Positions 1 through 10,284 of a DNA stretch of 64,000 nucleotides are shown piece after piece. Where the stretch lies: positions 27,844,501 through 27,908,500 of the forward strand of contig CM027385.1 in NCBI GenBank assembly GCA_015680905.1, in the 5' to 3' direction. The DNA is from Coptis chinensis (taxonomy: Eukaryota; Streptophyta; Magnoliopsida; Ranunculales; Ranunculaceae). Within the stretch, counting starts at the first letter, position 1, and each line of letters opens with the position of its first letter. The translations under genes and the position numbers were made by a program. The notes under the pieces are model-generated. The model had not been told where the DNA came from and made no database searches. It saw nothing but the letters and a program-made list of their open reading frames with translations.

Positions 1-716
1 GCCTCTCACAGATCGGCTATCTATACCGGTTGGGAAAAGGTAAGTTCCTCTTATTTATTTCTCTCTCAAATTCGCTACATTCGTTGCTAAGGAATATTAT
101 TTTTCAGCTGAGCCTAGACATTGGGTATGTGGTGCGTGGCTTGCCTAGTACATTGGACTCTCTGGAGATCACGAAGCAGGAGATTAATGGTCCTGATGGC
201 TGGAAAACGAAGTATAACAAGCTGGAGAAGGATCGAGATGATCTTCGCATCGTGGTAGTGAAGGCTCAGAAAGCGCTCCAGCAAGCTGAGGATAAGCACC
301 ATGATTATGTATTGGGGGTCGCTTCCAAAATGGAGAGTCAAAGGAAGGCGGACATGCTTTCCACACAGGCTACTGTGGACAAAGCTGTGAAGGATGCCGC
401 TGACCGCTTTCGAGTCCTAGCTGAGAAAAAGATTGGCTGTGCACTGAAGCAACAACTTGAAGAGCTTACTACTGCTGGCAGCCTTCTTCCCCTGCCCCCA
501 CCGCTAATTCCGCCTCCAATCATTGATACTCAAACGTTGGCACCATCCGATTCTGCTATGCCTATGCTACCTATATCTAGTAACAGCGCGGTCACTTCCC
601 CCATTGCCGAGGATGATGATCTTGCAATTGCGGGGGATGTGATTGAGGTCTCTTCACAGAAGGATGTGTCTGAAGGGCAGCCGATGGGAGAGCATGAGCA
701 TGACCCTGAAGATTAG
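1..716 (+). CDS. Antisense additional ORF in the Tat element 3' region, coiled-coil protein
   Basis: The plus strand is open to a TAG at 714-716, opposite in sense to element G. A 68-base stretch, 40-107, looks like a small intron: GTAAGT donor at 40-45 and a pyrimidine-rich TTTTTCAG acceptor ending at 107; the frame on both sides is open. The product after 108 has a long charged helical stretch (WKTKYNKLEKDRDDL onward, about 90 residues, heptad-like), then a proline-rich segment (LLPLPPPLIPPP) and an acidic tail ending EHDPED. No enzymatic domain is recognised. Antisense additional ORFs between pol and the 3' LTR are known in Tat elements such as Grande and Retand, which is why I assign it to G. 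The alternative is the last exons of a host gene; the position directly beside the element's tandem repeats argues against that. Its 5' part is outside the window. Confidence 0.6.
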   Translation, partial: LSQIGYLYRLGKGKFLLFISLSNSLHSLLRNIIFQLSLDIGYVVRGLPSTLDSLEITKQEINGPDGWKTKYNKLEKDRDDLRIVVVKAQKALQQAEDKHHDYVLGVASKMESQRKADMLSTQATVDKAVKDAADRFRVLAEKKIGCALKQQLEELTTAGSLLPLPPPLIPPPIIDTQTLAPSDSAMPMLPISSNSAVTSPIAEDDDLAIAGDVIEVSSQKDVSEGQPMGEHEHDPED

Positions 717-963
717 AATGTTGAATGAACTTTGTAATTTTGTTCTTTGCACTTTATATACTTTGACTGTTACTCATTTTGCGTTATGTATATAAATTTC
801 ACCTGGATTTCTGGGTAAGCCCAGCAGGTTACAACTCATGGTCCTTTGAACTTCAAATTTTACTATATTTCCCATAATTTCGCAATTGAAAGCTTAACTC
901 ACTTAGTAGTGCAAGATGTCCTATATCTTTTTACTTCATTTTGTCCGTCTTTTCTTGGTTGGG
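717..963. other. AT-rich spacer after the antisense ORF
   Basis: No gene is seen. The stretch would be the 3' UTR of the antisense ORF (for example TTTATATACTTTG, ATGTATATAAAT) and separates it from the tandem repeat array. Confidence 0.5.
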
Positions 964-1707
964 AAGCCTGATGGGGCAGCTTAGTTCGCCCCCAGTTTGA
1001 TTTGATTCATAGTCCGCGAAGGCTCCTCCCCCCAGCTGTCTTTGGGTGGCTGTGAAGCCTTATGGGGACAACTCAGTTTGCCCCAAGTTTGATTCGGACC
1101 GCACTCTACGAATGGCTCATCCGCCCTACTGTCCTTAGATGGCTGTGAAGCCTTGTGATGGCAAAGCTTCGGTTTGCCCCGGTTTGATTTGGACCCGCGA
1201 TCCACGAAGGCTCTTCCCCCATTGTCCTTGGATGGTCGTGGAAGCTGTGGGGTAACTCAGTTTGCCCCAAGTTTGATTCGGACCGTAGTCCACGAAGGGC
1301 TCAACCCCCCCGCTGTCCTTTGCTGGTTGTGAAGGCTTGTGGGGGCAGCTCAATTTGCCCCCAGTTTGATTCGAACCTCAGTTCGCGAAAAGCTCATCCC
1401 CCGCGCCCTTGGATGATGGTGAAGCCCGTCGGGCAGCTCAGTTTGCCCCAATTTGATTCGGACTACAGTCCGCGAAAGGCTCATCCCCCCCGCTATCTTT
1501 GGATAGCTGTGAAGCCTGTGGGGCAACTCAGTTTGCTCCAGTTTGATTCGGACCAGTGTCCGCGAAAGGCTCATCCCCTCCGCTGTCTTTGGATGGCTGT
1601 GAAGCCTGTGGGGGCAGCTCAGTTTGCCCCCAGTTTGTTTCGGACCCTAGTCCGCGACGAGCTCGTCCCCTTCGCTGTGAAGGCAGCTCAGTTTGCCCCC
1701 AAGCCAG
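964..1707. repeat. Tandem array, about 8 units of about 90 bp
   Basis: Each unit runs GAAGCCTGTGGGGCAGCTCAG (landmarks GAAGCC, CTCAGTTTGCCCC, GTTTGATTCGGACC, TAGTCCGCGAA, GGCTCATCCCCC, GCTGTCTTTGGATGGCTGT). I read unit starts near 964, 1058, 1153, 1240, 1330, 1421, 1511 and 1600, with a short partial unit near 1678. Units differ by substitutions and small indels and the last ones are most alike. The array sits between integrase and the antisense ORF of element G, where Tat elements are known to carry tandem repeats that can seed satellites. Confidence 0.9.
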
Positions 1708-1853
1708 TTGTGTTCCTTTCTTCATATTCATAAGATATATGGAAGAATTACGCTTTATTATATGATAAGTAAACAAAATTAACAATCCTCATCTCATACA
1801 TGGAATTTTTTCAACATTCTAATGTTCCAAGGTTTCTCGATCCTAGCTGAAGT

Positions 1854-2881
1854 TTACAATCGATAAGTTCCAAAGGTACCATTTTCCATCACCACATAGG
1901 GTCCTTCCCAGTTGGGCCCCAGTTTACCCTCATTCTCCTTTCTCGTGGCTGGTGTAACGCACCGTAGAACTAACTCTCCAACCTAGAAGGTGTGCAGCTT
2001 CACTCTCTTGTCATATTGCCGCTGTAACCTCCGATGATATTCCTCCAAGCGTATGTGGGCTATTTCTCTTTTTTTTTCTATGAGATTCAGCTCACTAGCT
2101 AATATCCTCTCATTCTTTCTCGTTTCTACAGCTTTGGTTCTGGTCGTAGATACTATCATTTCCACTGGTATGACTACCTCTACCCCATGCATCATTGATA
2201 ATGGTGACTCATTAGTCGAGGTTCGCAGTGTGGTGCGGTATGCCCAAAGTACGTGATTCAGTTCGTCAGCCCATGCTCCTTTCCGCTCCTCTAGTTTTCT
2301 CTTTATATTATCCATTATGATTTTGTTTGAAGATTCTAGTTGCCCATTTCCTTCTGGATTATATGGTGCCGAGAACCCCGGTTTCACCCTAAATGCTTGA
2401 AGGAACTCTCGCACCTTTCCCCCAGTAAATTGGGTTCCATTATCCGCGATGATTGTGTGTGGCAACCCGAACCTACATATGATGTTCTCCCATAGAAACT
2501 TCTTCATAGTTTCTTTCTTAACTTGTTGCAACGCTACTCCCTCTACCCACTTGGTGAAATAATCAGTAGCGGCCAACATGAACCTTCTTTTGCCACTCGC
2601 CATGGGCAGCGGCCCAACTATATCCAATGCCCACATGGCGAATGTATGAGCGGTGCAAATCTCTGGCACTTCTCACATTTCTTGGCATACACTGTGGCAT
2701 CTCTCTTCATATGTGGCCAAAAGTACCCCTGTGATATCAATTTGTGGGTCGTTGTACGCCCCGCTGAATGACTGCTGCAGTCCCCTTCATGTATCTCAGC
2801 CAAAACTTCCTGTATCTGTTGCAGCCCTATGCACTTCAACATCGGTCCGTTGAAGTTCCTTTTATACAAATCCCTTTCGAG
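1854..2881 (-). pseudogene. Integrase of Tat element G
   Basis: Fossil integrase region, the last pol domain. From N to C it shows an HHCC-type zinc-binding part (HEGDCSSH ... CEKC, around 2665-2790), a core of the DDE type with WALDIVGPL, IIADNGTQF and GNGQLESSN in the expected order (about 2250-2660), and a C-terminal part with LGPNWEGPYVV near 1870-1930, the GPY-like module of Ty3/gypsy integrases. No chromodomain follows, as expected for Tat. In the family this enzyme joins the cDNA to host DNA. The region is broken, but the domains are readable with little doubt. Confidence 0.88.
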
Positions 2882-3074
2882 CAATGTGTATCTTTGACTC
2901 GTTTGTTCGATCCTTCGTCTCTCGTGTTTGTCTTCTATTTCTACTCCCATCAGGAATGTTTTAATGGATGTCATCCATCCCTGCTCTTTCTTGGTAGTAA
3001 GCCAAACACCTTCCTCCTCTGAAGGACTTGGTCTACTTAGCGCCCTCACTTCAATTGATCGACCCTCTGTTCCA

Positions 3075-3465
3075 GGAAGTACTGCGGCCACATAAGCCAA
3101 TGTATCGGCATGTCTGTTTTCACCACGGCCGAGATGTGCAAACCTGATCTTGTCAAACTTGTTTGCTTTTCTTTGTAGGACTTCTAGGTACTTCGCCATC
3201 CTTGGGCAACGGGCCATAAATCCTCCATTCATCTGACAAATTACTAAGTTTGAATCCGAGTAAACCGACAATTCACTCACCCCCAAATCTTTAGCAAGAT
3301 CCAAACCAGCTATCACTGCCTTATATTCAAACTCATTATTAGAAGCCGCAAATCCCAATTTCATCAACAACTCTAGCCGATTGTTCTCCGACGTCACCAG
3401 TACGACTCCAATTCCATTCCCTGTATCTGTCGCGGATCCATCCACGAAAACTCTCCATCCATTCT
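3075..3465 (-). pseudogene. Second, archaeal-type RNase H of Tat element G
   Basis: Fossil domain lying between the first RNase H and integrase. It reads VDGSATDTGNGIGVV, then FAASNNEFEYKAVIAGL, VYSDSNLV and a final GRGENRHADTLAYVA, the order of carboxylate-bearing motifs in archaeal-type RNase H1. A second RNase H in this position is the accepted diagnostic of the Tat clade and is absent from Athila. The family role is removal of RNA from the RNA/DNA hybrid during reverse transcription. A poorly conserved linker of about 60 residues joins it to integrase. Confidence 0.85.
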
Positions 3466-3713
3466 GCGCGTCCCTAAGGATCCAAACGATCGCGGCTCAA
3501 CTCCCCTTCCTGTTCCATGACCATTTCCTCTCCCTAAGTTGGGTCCTCGGCTGGAAATTCTGCCAAAAACTCTGCCATGGCTTGTGCCTTTTCTGCAGTT
3601 CGAATCTGGTATTGAATCTCATAGCAACTGAGCATCACCACCCACTTTAGCATTCTTCTTGATTTGTCTGCTTTCAACGCTTGCTTTAATGGCAAATTAG
3701 TTATCACCACCAC

Positions 3714-4982
3714 TTAATGGGACTCGAAGTAGGGCTTCAACTTTAAGGCCGAAAATATCAAGGCTAAAGCATACTTTTCGATTTTGCTGTATCGGGTTTC
3801 CGCATCCAGCATGGTTTTACTCTGGAAGTAAACTGGCTTTTCCACCACTCGTACTAGGATTGAACTCACTGCGTACTCTGAAACTCCCAGATACAAAAAT
3901 AGCTTCTCCCCCTGTTCCGGCCGTGATAGTAAAGGTGCTTTTCCCAAATAACTTTTCAACTCTTGAAAGGCCTCTTCACACTCCGCTGTCCATTGGAAAT
4001 CCGGAGTTTTTCTCAACAAACGATACAGTGGTTGGCATTTATCCGATGATTTTGAAATAAATTTGTTCAATGCCGCGACCCTGCCAGCCAGCCGTTGCAC
4101 TTCTTTCATGTTCTGAGGGGATGACATATCTATCAGTGATCTAATCTATTCGGGATTCACTTCTATTCCTCGATATGTTATTATGTATCCCAAGAATTTT
4201 CCAGAAGTTACCCCGAAGGTGCATTTCTCGGGGTTGAGCTTCAGTTTATACCTCCACAGTATGTGGAAAGTCTCCTGGAGTCCCTTTAAATGCTCTTGTT
4301 CTGACATGCTTTTTTCCACCATATCGTTAATATAAATTTCCATCCCTTTCCGAATCTTACCCTTAAACATTTTTTCTCCTAACCACTGAAATGTGGCCCC
4401 AGCATTCTTTAACCCAATTGGCATCCTCGTATAGCAGTAGGTACCACCTTCCACCACGAAGGTTGTCTTCTCCTGATCTGGCCCGTATATCGCGACCTGA
4501 TTGTATCCCATGGACGCGTCCATAAAAGAGAATATCTTGAACCCTGCCATTCTGTCTACCAGCTCATCTACCCGAGGCATTGGGTAACAATCTTTAGGAC
4601 ATTCTCTGTTGACATCTGTAAAGTCAACACACATCCTAACCTTGCCATTCTTCTTCGATACCGCGACCACATTCGACAACCATTATGTGAACTCAACAAC
4701 TCTAATTATCCCGACCCCTTTCAATCTTGTAACCTCTTTGCGAATATCTTCAGCGTACTTCGGCCTCACGCTTCTCATTTTCTGTCTTACTGGCTTAGCA
4801 TTTTCATTCATATGCAAGCGATGACAGGCAAACTCTGGATCTAACCCCGTAATATTCTCAATCACCCATGCAAATATATCCTTATTCTCTGTCAAAAACT
4901 GTACTAGCATACCCTTCCATATATCTAGCAACTCAGACCCCACCGAAGTAAATTTCTCCTCGTCTCCTACCCCCAGGTTCAC
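3714..4982 (-). pseudogene. Reverse transcriptase and first RNase H of Tat element G
   Basis: Fossil RT palm and fingers at about 4146-4982: VRPKYAEDIRKEVTRL, then VRMCVDFTDVNRECPKD, IFSFMDASMGYNQV, TRMPIGLKNAGATFQ and LNPEKCTFGV, all in canonical order; CVDFTDVNRECPKD is typical of Tat RT. The connection and first RNase H follow at 3714-4127 (RLAGRVAALNKFISKS, DFQWTAECEEAFQELK, RYSKIEKYALALIF). The enzyme would copy the genomic RNA into cDNA in the virus-like particle. The region is broken in several places. Confidence 0.9.
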
Positions 4983-5057
4983 TATCTCAATCTCATTTAA
5001 AGTTTTCGGTCCAGGTGGAGGCTCATATATTTCCGTTAAAGCCGCTTCCTGTAATTG

Positions 5058-5816
5058 TTATGCCGCTCCAGGTTCCTGAGCCGCGCCCTCCCCCTTCGTT
5101 CCTCGGATCATATTTTTTACTGTCACCTGGTGGATATTCTGTGCGGCCACTTGATCCCTTCTAATTTCATACATCCCTCCATTTGTGGGGAACCGGATTA
5201 CCTGGTAATATGTCGATGGAATTTCCCTCATCTCATGAATACATCGCCTCCCTAGGATTGCATTGTACTGGGAGTTTGTGTCCACCACCATGAACCTGGT
5301 GAATACAGTCATCGGACCAGCAGTCATTGGTAAAACTAGTTCCCCCATGGGCTCGATCATACTGCCGTTGAACCCAAACAAATTCGTTTGTGGTGCTTTC
5401 ATCTGGTCTCTATCAATGTTCATTTCCTCCATGGCTCCTTTGAATAGCAGATCCACCAAACTTCCGTAGTCTATCAACACCCTCTTTACCAGATAGTTTC
5501 CCATTGCTATAGTGATTACCAATGCATCTTCATGCGGTGAAATTACTGACTCCAGGTCCTTTGGGGTGAACATTATGGTTTCATTATCCTTCGCGGTTCC
5601 ACTGACTAACCGCGGTATGCTTACCACTTCATTGACCTGCCGCAGAGTTGCTGTCTTTCTTATCTTTTCGCGGTGTACATTTCTCCTAAGTGTTTCCCCG
5701 CTAAAAATAACGTTGATAGTACCTAAGATTCTTGCAGGTGTCGGCAACCTCTCAGCTTGACGCACCTCAGTGACGAATTCTCTGAGCATTCCTTTTTCAA
5801 TCATCCTCTCCACCAA
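5058..5816 (-). pseudogene. Aspartic protease region of Tat element G
   Basis: Fossil retropepsin-like region between gag and RT. The Tat-type flap and core are visible as DALVITIAMGNYLVKRVL followed by the IDYGSLVDLLF active-site strand and a downstream YNAILGR strand, with FTRFMVVD between them. GTINVIFSGE upstream is a common Tat landmark (GTINTISGG-like). In the family this enzyme cleaves the Gag-Pol polyprotein. The C-terminal 40 residues grade into the linker before RT. Confidence 0.82.
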
Positions 5817-7108
5817 TCACTTCAATGCATAACATTCATTTGTTGCGTAGTTCTGGATCTGATGATATGCGCAAAATGGTTTCCCTTCTATTTCTCCTGG
5901 CGTGTTCCGCGGACCTTCATAGTACTGCAACCCCTTAATTAGCGGCAAGATCTTCTCTAGAAGCCTGTTAAGTGGAGTTTGCTCTATCTCGCGGTACAAT
6001 TTTCTTTCCCGAATGTCCCTCCTACCACGATCACCAGTTCTCTCTGGTCCCCGGCTCTGCCCTCTGTATGAAATCTTTTCTCTTATCCCTCCGGTTATCT
6101 TTGTCCACAGCCTGTATTGCCTTCCTCGATCTCTTCTGTTCCTTTGCGTTTCTCTGCATTATGTCCTCATATCGTATGTATTTTTCTACCTTCGGGTACA
6201 GAGCGTGCAAAGTGGTGATTTCAATCTTGGAAACCGACTCGTGGACTCTAGTTCCTTGCCTCAAACCATGCTGGAAGGCTATGACCGCTGTATGTTCATC
6301 CAAATTTTCCACTCTCAGTGTCTCTTCTTTGAATCTACACAAAAACTCCCTCAATAATTTCCGCGGACCGCTGCTTGATATTGAATAGAGTCACGATATT
6401 GACCACCCTCCGCTTTTTGTGTATGAAGTGATCGACAAAGGCGCGCTCTAACTCTTCAAATCTGCTGATGCTCCTCGATGCTAACCTGTAATACCAGTCT
6501 GAGGCTCCTCCCTTAAGACTTGCTGGGAACATCATGCATCGGAGTCCATCATACTTGGCTTCCTGCCATAACGACATCTGTTGTCGGAAGTGATGCAGAT
6601 TATCTGTCGGGTCTCCTTTCCCATCATACCTTTCAAACCATAGTTGGTTGAACCTCTTAGGCACTTCAGAATTCCAAATTGAATCTGCCAATAGATTCTT
6701 ATTGATACTCACAACCTCTTTCTGTGCTGCACTCTGGTTCACTTTTTCTGCTCCATGATTCACTTCCCTATCTTTCTCAATCATCGCCTGTACAACCTCC
6801 AGCATGATGCCCGCTGTTTGTTCCACGCCCACGGGTGGAAATTCTTCATTCTCCCCCTCCATTTCACTGCCTTGCAGATCCCTCCGCTCTGTTTCTACCT
6901 GGGTGGACTCCCTTTCTTTTCTCAGCCCATCATTCTCATTATGTAACCTGACTATCTCCTCTTGAAAGAGTATGGTGGCATCCGCCGCCACCTCCGATGT
7001 CTCTTCTTCCCCTACTCCTTCTATCTTTACGCTTGTTGCTTCTTCTTCCGCCTCTCGAACCACTTCTTTCCTAGGTCTTCCTACTGTTCTTTTCGCTATG
7101 GTGGCCAT
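5817..7108 (-). pseudogene. Gag of Tat element G
   Basis: Fossil gag, start ATG at 7106-7108, 11 bases after the primer site. The N-terminus MATIAKRTVGRPRKEV holds an AT-hook-like GRPRK core, then a coiled acidic stretch (about 6850-7000). The retrotransposon gag domain is clear: FERYDGKGDPTDNLHHF, MMFPASLKGGASDWYYRL and FEELERAFVDHFI, continuing with LREF-like MREFLCRFKEETLRV and VIAFQHGLRQGT. A cysteine/histidine segment FCAYHQIQNYATNECYALK near 5817-5880 is the Tat-type counterpart of a zinc knuckle. Gag would form the particle and bind RNA. Broken in a few places. Confidence 0.88.
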
Positions 7109-7118
7109 TTTCGCTAGG

Positions 7119-7136
7119 TCCCCACAGACAGCGCCA
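7119..7136 (-). promoter_or_regulatory. Primer binding site of element G
   Basis: On the minus strand TGGCGCTGTCTGTGGGGA starts two bases after the LTR end. The form TGGCGCCGTCTGTGGGGA is the usual Tat-clade primer site, pairing with a tRNA 3' end. Confidence 0.8.
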
Positions 7137-7138
7137 AA

Positions 7139-7457
7139 TGTATTATCAAAGATTACAACCTATAAACTTACTGGTACTAATGTTTTTCTCTCTCTCGTTA
7201 TTTTTTTCTTTTTCCTTTTCTCTTTCTCTCTTTCACCCACTCTTTTATCGCTCCTCTTCTTTCACTTCTCCAACCGCCTCTTGTCGTCCGTTGATCTCTT
7301 TTTAATCCAGCATCCCCTGCCCCCCACATGTTACGACGGTTTTCTAGCAGTTAGGGTTTCGCAAACCTAATATATTGCAGCATGTCTCCGCCTTCTTAAA
7401 TTGCCTCTGGCCTACTTACCACCTATAATCTCATATGTCAGGAATATGGCCTCTACA
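7139..7457 (-). repeat. 5' LTR of Tat element G (319 bp)
   Basis: On the minus strand it opens TGTAGAGGCCATATTCC at 7457 and ends GATAATACA at 7139, giving TGTA...TACA ends, with the primer site two bases beyond. It contains a long purine tract on the minus strand (about 7185-7275). The other LTR is left of the window, so no LTR comparison is possible. Confidence 0.8.
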
Positions 7458-7990
7458 ATGTTGTTATAGGAACACCTTGTTTCTCTTGTTGGATGGGTTC
7501 TGGGATGTGTGGAAGGATATTCGTCTCAGATATGGACTCTTTTGAATTGGATTGGAGAAAAGATAAGGTAGTTGCTATTTGTTGAGTTAGTATTGTTTGC
7601 TTGGCCATTTCCTGGTAGAGTTGGTCTGTGAGGGATAGTGAAGTGGAATATGAATATGATATGGATGGTGATAAATCTGAATGGCAATGGGTTTTGGGTG
7701 AAACCGCACTCTGACTGACCATATGGATATATGAATGGTGGTTGACTATTTGTGGTGGAACATCATGAATTGTCGGCATGTCTAGAAAACTCTTGAGTGT
7801 ATGGGGTACTGGGAAAGTTTGAAAATTGAGGTTCGTAAATGTAAGGATTTCCCGTAATAGACTCGAATTCGGTATATGATAGACAATGGGATAACCAGTG
7901 ATAAGGACTACCGCAAAAAAAACAAGGTTCTGGGTTTGCATTGTAATTCCATGACAGTTGCGATGTGATCAGCTCCCAAATGTGCATTTT
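7458..7990 (-). pseudogene. Gag-like fragment with CCHC zinc knuckle, older unidentified LTR element
   Basis: On the minus strand an open segment contains PCFFCGSPYHWLSHC, a CX2CX4HX4C knuckle closely like the Athila gag knuckles in this window (for example PCNFCLSPEHSDSYC). It is followed by an aromatic- and proline-rich stretch (EFESITGNPYIYEPQF) and a helical segment (LTDQLYQEMAKQTILTQQIATTL). I take it as the C-terminal part of a diverged gag. Element G inserted into it. The rest of this element is not seen, so the family is uncertain. Confidence 0.55.
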
Positions 7991-8839
7991 ATTACCCGTA
8001 TATTGCTACATTACAGTCCCTTTTACGCTTAACGAAAAAACAACTCATAGCTTTTATTGCCTTTTCAGGTTAAAGAGTATTTCATACCACTTATCCTAAA
8101 AGGTGCGTCTTAGAACCAAAAGGAGCATTAATCAGGCTTATTATGAAGACCAGTAGGTGCTATGGAAAAGTGCTAAAAATGTCAAGTCAACTGGTCAAAG
8201 TCAACAGTCAAAGGACTCAATTTTGAAGGCCAAAGATGGAGCCTTTATTTCAAATTATGAATACTTATCCCTAAACGTACTTTGGTTAAGAAGGCACCAA
8301 AAAGCAAAAGCAAAAGCAAAAGTGATAGGGGTGAGGTGTCTAGTTCAGAATGGATGAGGGAAATCTGTAAATGGCAAAAGTAGGGGTATATAATAAGAAA
8401 GCAAAAGAGAGAGAACTGATCCATTGTCTTAGGATCCAAACCATTTGATTTATTTATTTTCTTGTCTTGTTTTTTCAATTTATGTTTTTAATTTCTTGTT
8501 ATTTCATTTCCTTTATTTCAATCAACTTGTTATTGTTCGTTTGTTTCACTCTTCATCTTTTTTGCTTATTTCATTTCAATGTTTTAATCAATCTTCCTTT
8601 CATGTTTTCAAGTCATTTTAATCAACAATCAAAGCTTTCAAGTTCATTAACTTAGAACCATTCTAATATTCAAGAGTCTACCTTTCTTCTTCTATCTCCC
8701 TCACTCAAACTCTAAACAATTTAGGATGAACCTCAACTTCTATCTAAACTCTTTTGAAGTATACTTCCACCACTACTAAAGCTTCACGATGCATATTGAT
8801 AAGACATGAATGCTCTATCAATGATGATGCACAAACAAT

Positions 8840-8842
<3 letters not shown>
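7991..8842. other. AT-rich stretch without a recognised gene
   Basis: No coding region is supported. A cluster of five GTCAA words lies near 8177-8214 (AAGTCAACTGGTCAAAGTC), followed by AAAGCAAAAGCAAAAGC at 8301-8320 and a T/C-rich run from 8445 to 8720. This may be LTR or leader of the older gag fragment, but no LTR ends are visible. Confidence 0.3.
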
Positions 8843-8879
<37 letters not shown>

Positions 8880-8970
8880 GGTCTATATTTTACTATGCCC
8901 TGTTCAAGAGAACAATTGGGCGTGAGATGAGAGGAGCTGATCCAACTGGCGAAAGATAACCGTCGTTCAC
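8843..8970 (-). mobile_element. Poly(A)-tailed retroposon 3' end
   Basis: A run of 36 T (8843-8878) on the plus strand is a poly(A) tail on the minus strand, preceded there by about 90 bases of unique sequence ending ATAGTAAAATATAGACCC. This is the shape of a LINE or SINE 3' end. Element A cuts it at 8970/8971, so its upstream part is not in view. I cannot name the family. Confidence 0.35.
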
Positions 8971-10284
8971 TGATTTGAGCCCAAAACTGTGGTTTAAACC
9001 CTTTAATAGTATTTCTATTTAGCCAATTATGTTATTAATAATTTAGGTTTATCACTAATTAGGTGATTTTGAGTATTACAGGCTTCGGAGTTGAATAAAT
9101 GTAAATTCGTTAATAATTAGGCGCTAAAAGGAGCTAAAGTGATTGCTATAGAAGTTCCATAAAGAAAGCCCAAGTTTTATGGAGAAAAAGCCCTAAAAAA
9201 GCCCAAGTCAAAACTATTAAATGAAAGTCAAACCGGATTACAGAGCTGAAGAAAAGTCAACAGAACTTTAAAAGGCCATATCTTTGGACTCATGCCTCGG
9301 ATTTGGGCCCATTTTATATCAAAATGACCGGCTCAGACAGCCCTTTCCAATGGTCTAGGCCTTAACTTGATTAGAGTAGCATAAGTTAGTAAACACTCGC
9401 ACTATAGTAATACGACTAGAATTGGAAGTTTTGGATTCAACCAATTGGGTTATGGACTTGATTTATGGGTCCATAACCTAGCCTAAAAATCCATGCACGA
9501 TTTTGTATCATTATATAAGAGAATAAAAACCCTAAACCCCATATCTCTCCCTACCATCTACAATAATATATCTCCCTCTTTAGTTTAGTTTAGGTTTAGT
9601 TTGTAGCCTCCATTAGATAGAACCTTTCAATAAAAGCTTTAGTTTATTCAATTCAATTATTTCTTCTTTACATTATGTCTTCCTTTCATTATTTTAGTTT
9701 AATTAATCCAATGATATTAGGCTAATCCTCTAATTAGAGGGAGTGATTATGAATCCTAATGAGGAATAGATTGCTTAGTAGAATTATTTAATTGTGTATG
9801 TGTTTCAATGAGTTTAGTTTATTGTATGACTTCCAAAATAAGCATATAGTGAATTAAACTTGGAATTATTATAATTAAGTCGAGAGACTTGGTTATAATA
9901 ATCCTGCATGCTAGTAATAATGACTATAGAGATGTAGGTTGTTGCTAGGGATGATAAAGTTTGAGGCTTTAGGTTGGATCATTGCGTGAAAACCTAAAGA
10001 TGATCTATTTTCAATGAATAATTCTATTCTTACATGAAACTGATCATTAGGTGTATTAATTACTCTTCTCTATAACTTTCTCTTCCATCAAAACCCTATT
10101 TCTATTAGTTTAGTTAATTTCGATTTATTTGAATCCATAGTATAATCGTAGAATAAAAATCTCTCAACATAACATTGTTCTCACCATTGTTTCCTTTTGT
10201 TTGATTAGTCTAAGCACTTGTTTAGTTGATTGATTATTTGTGTTTACACATAAATAGTTAGTTTACATAAATTTTGTAATATCA
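8971..10284 (+). repeat. 5' LTR of element A (1314 bp)
   Basis: It starts TGATTTGAGCCCAAAACTG and ends TAATATCA, with the primer site TGGCGCCGCTGCC at 10287. The matching 3' LTR begins TGATAAGTGCC at 17145. A TATA box (TTATATAAGAG) lies at 9511-9521, behind the conserved CCCATGCACGA-like landmark, so transcription should start near 9540. An 80-base U3 block from 9279 (TATCTTTGGACTCA) recurs in LTRs of B, D and E. Confidence 0.9.

Larger units (their letters stand above)
1..7457 (-). mobile_element. Tat-clade Ty3/gypsy retrotransposon G (left-truncated by window)
   Basis: Reading on the minus strand from 7457 the order is LTR, primer binding site, gag, protease, RT, RNase H, second (archaeal-type) RNase H, integrase, tandem-repeat region and an ORF on the opposite strand. 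Two RNase H domains, gag-pol order with integrase last, and an antisense extra ORF plus tandem repeats 3' of pol are known marks of the Tat clade (Retand, Grande, Ogre relatives). The 3' LTR lies beyond base 1. The coding part is broken several times, so this is a fossil. It inserted at 7457/7458 into an older gag-like fragment on the same strand. Age cannot be read because only one LTR is in view. Confidence 0.9.

Noticed and set aside
964-1707. CRISPR-like or protein-repeat reading of the 90-bp array
   Set aside because: The units are adjacent without unique spacers, the frames through them on both strands are low-complexity and inconsistent, and the host is a plant.
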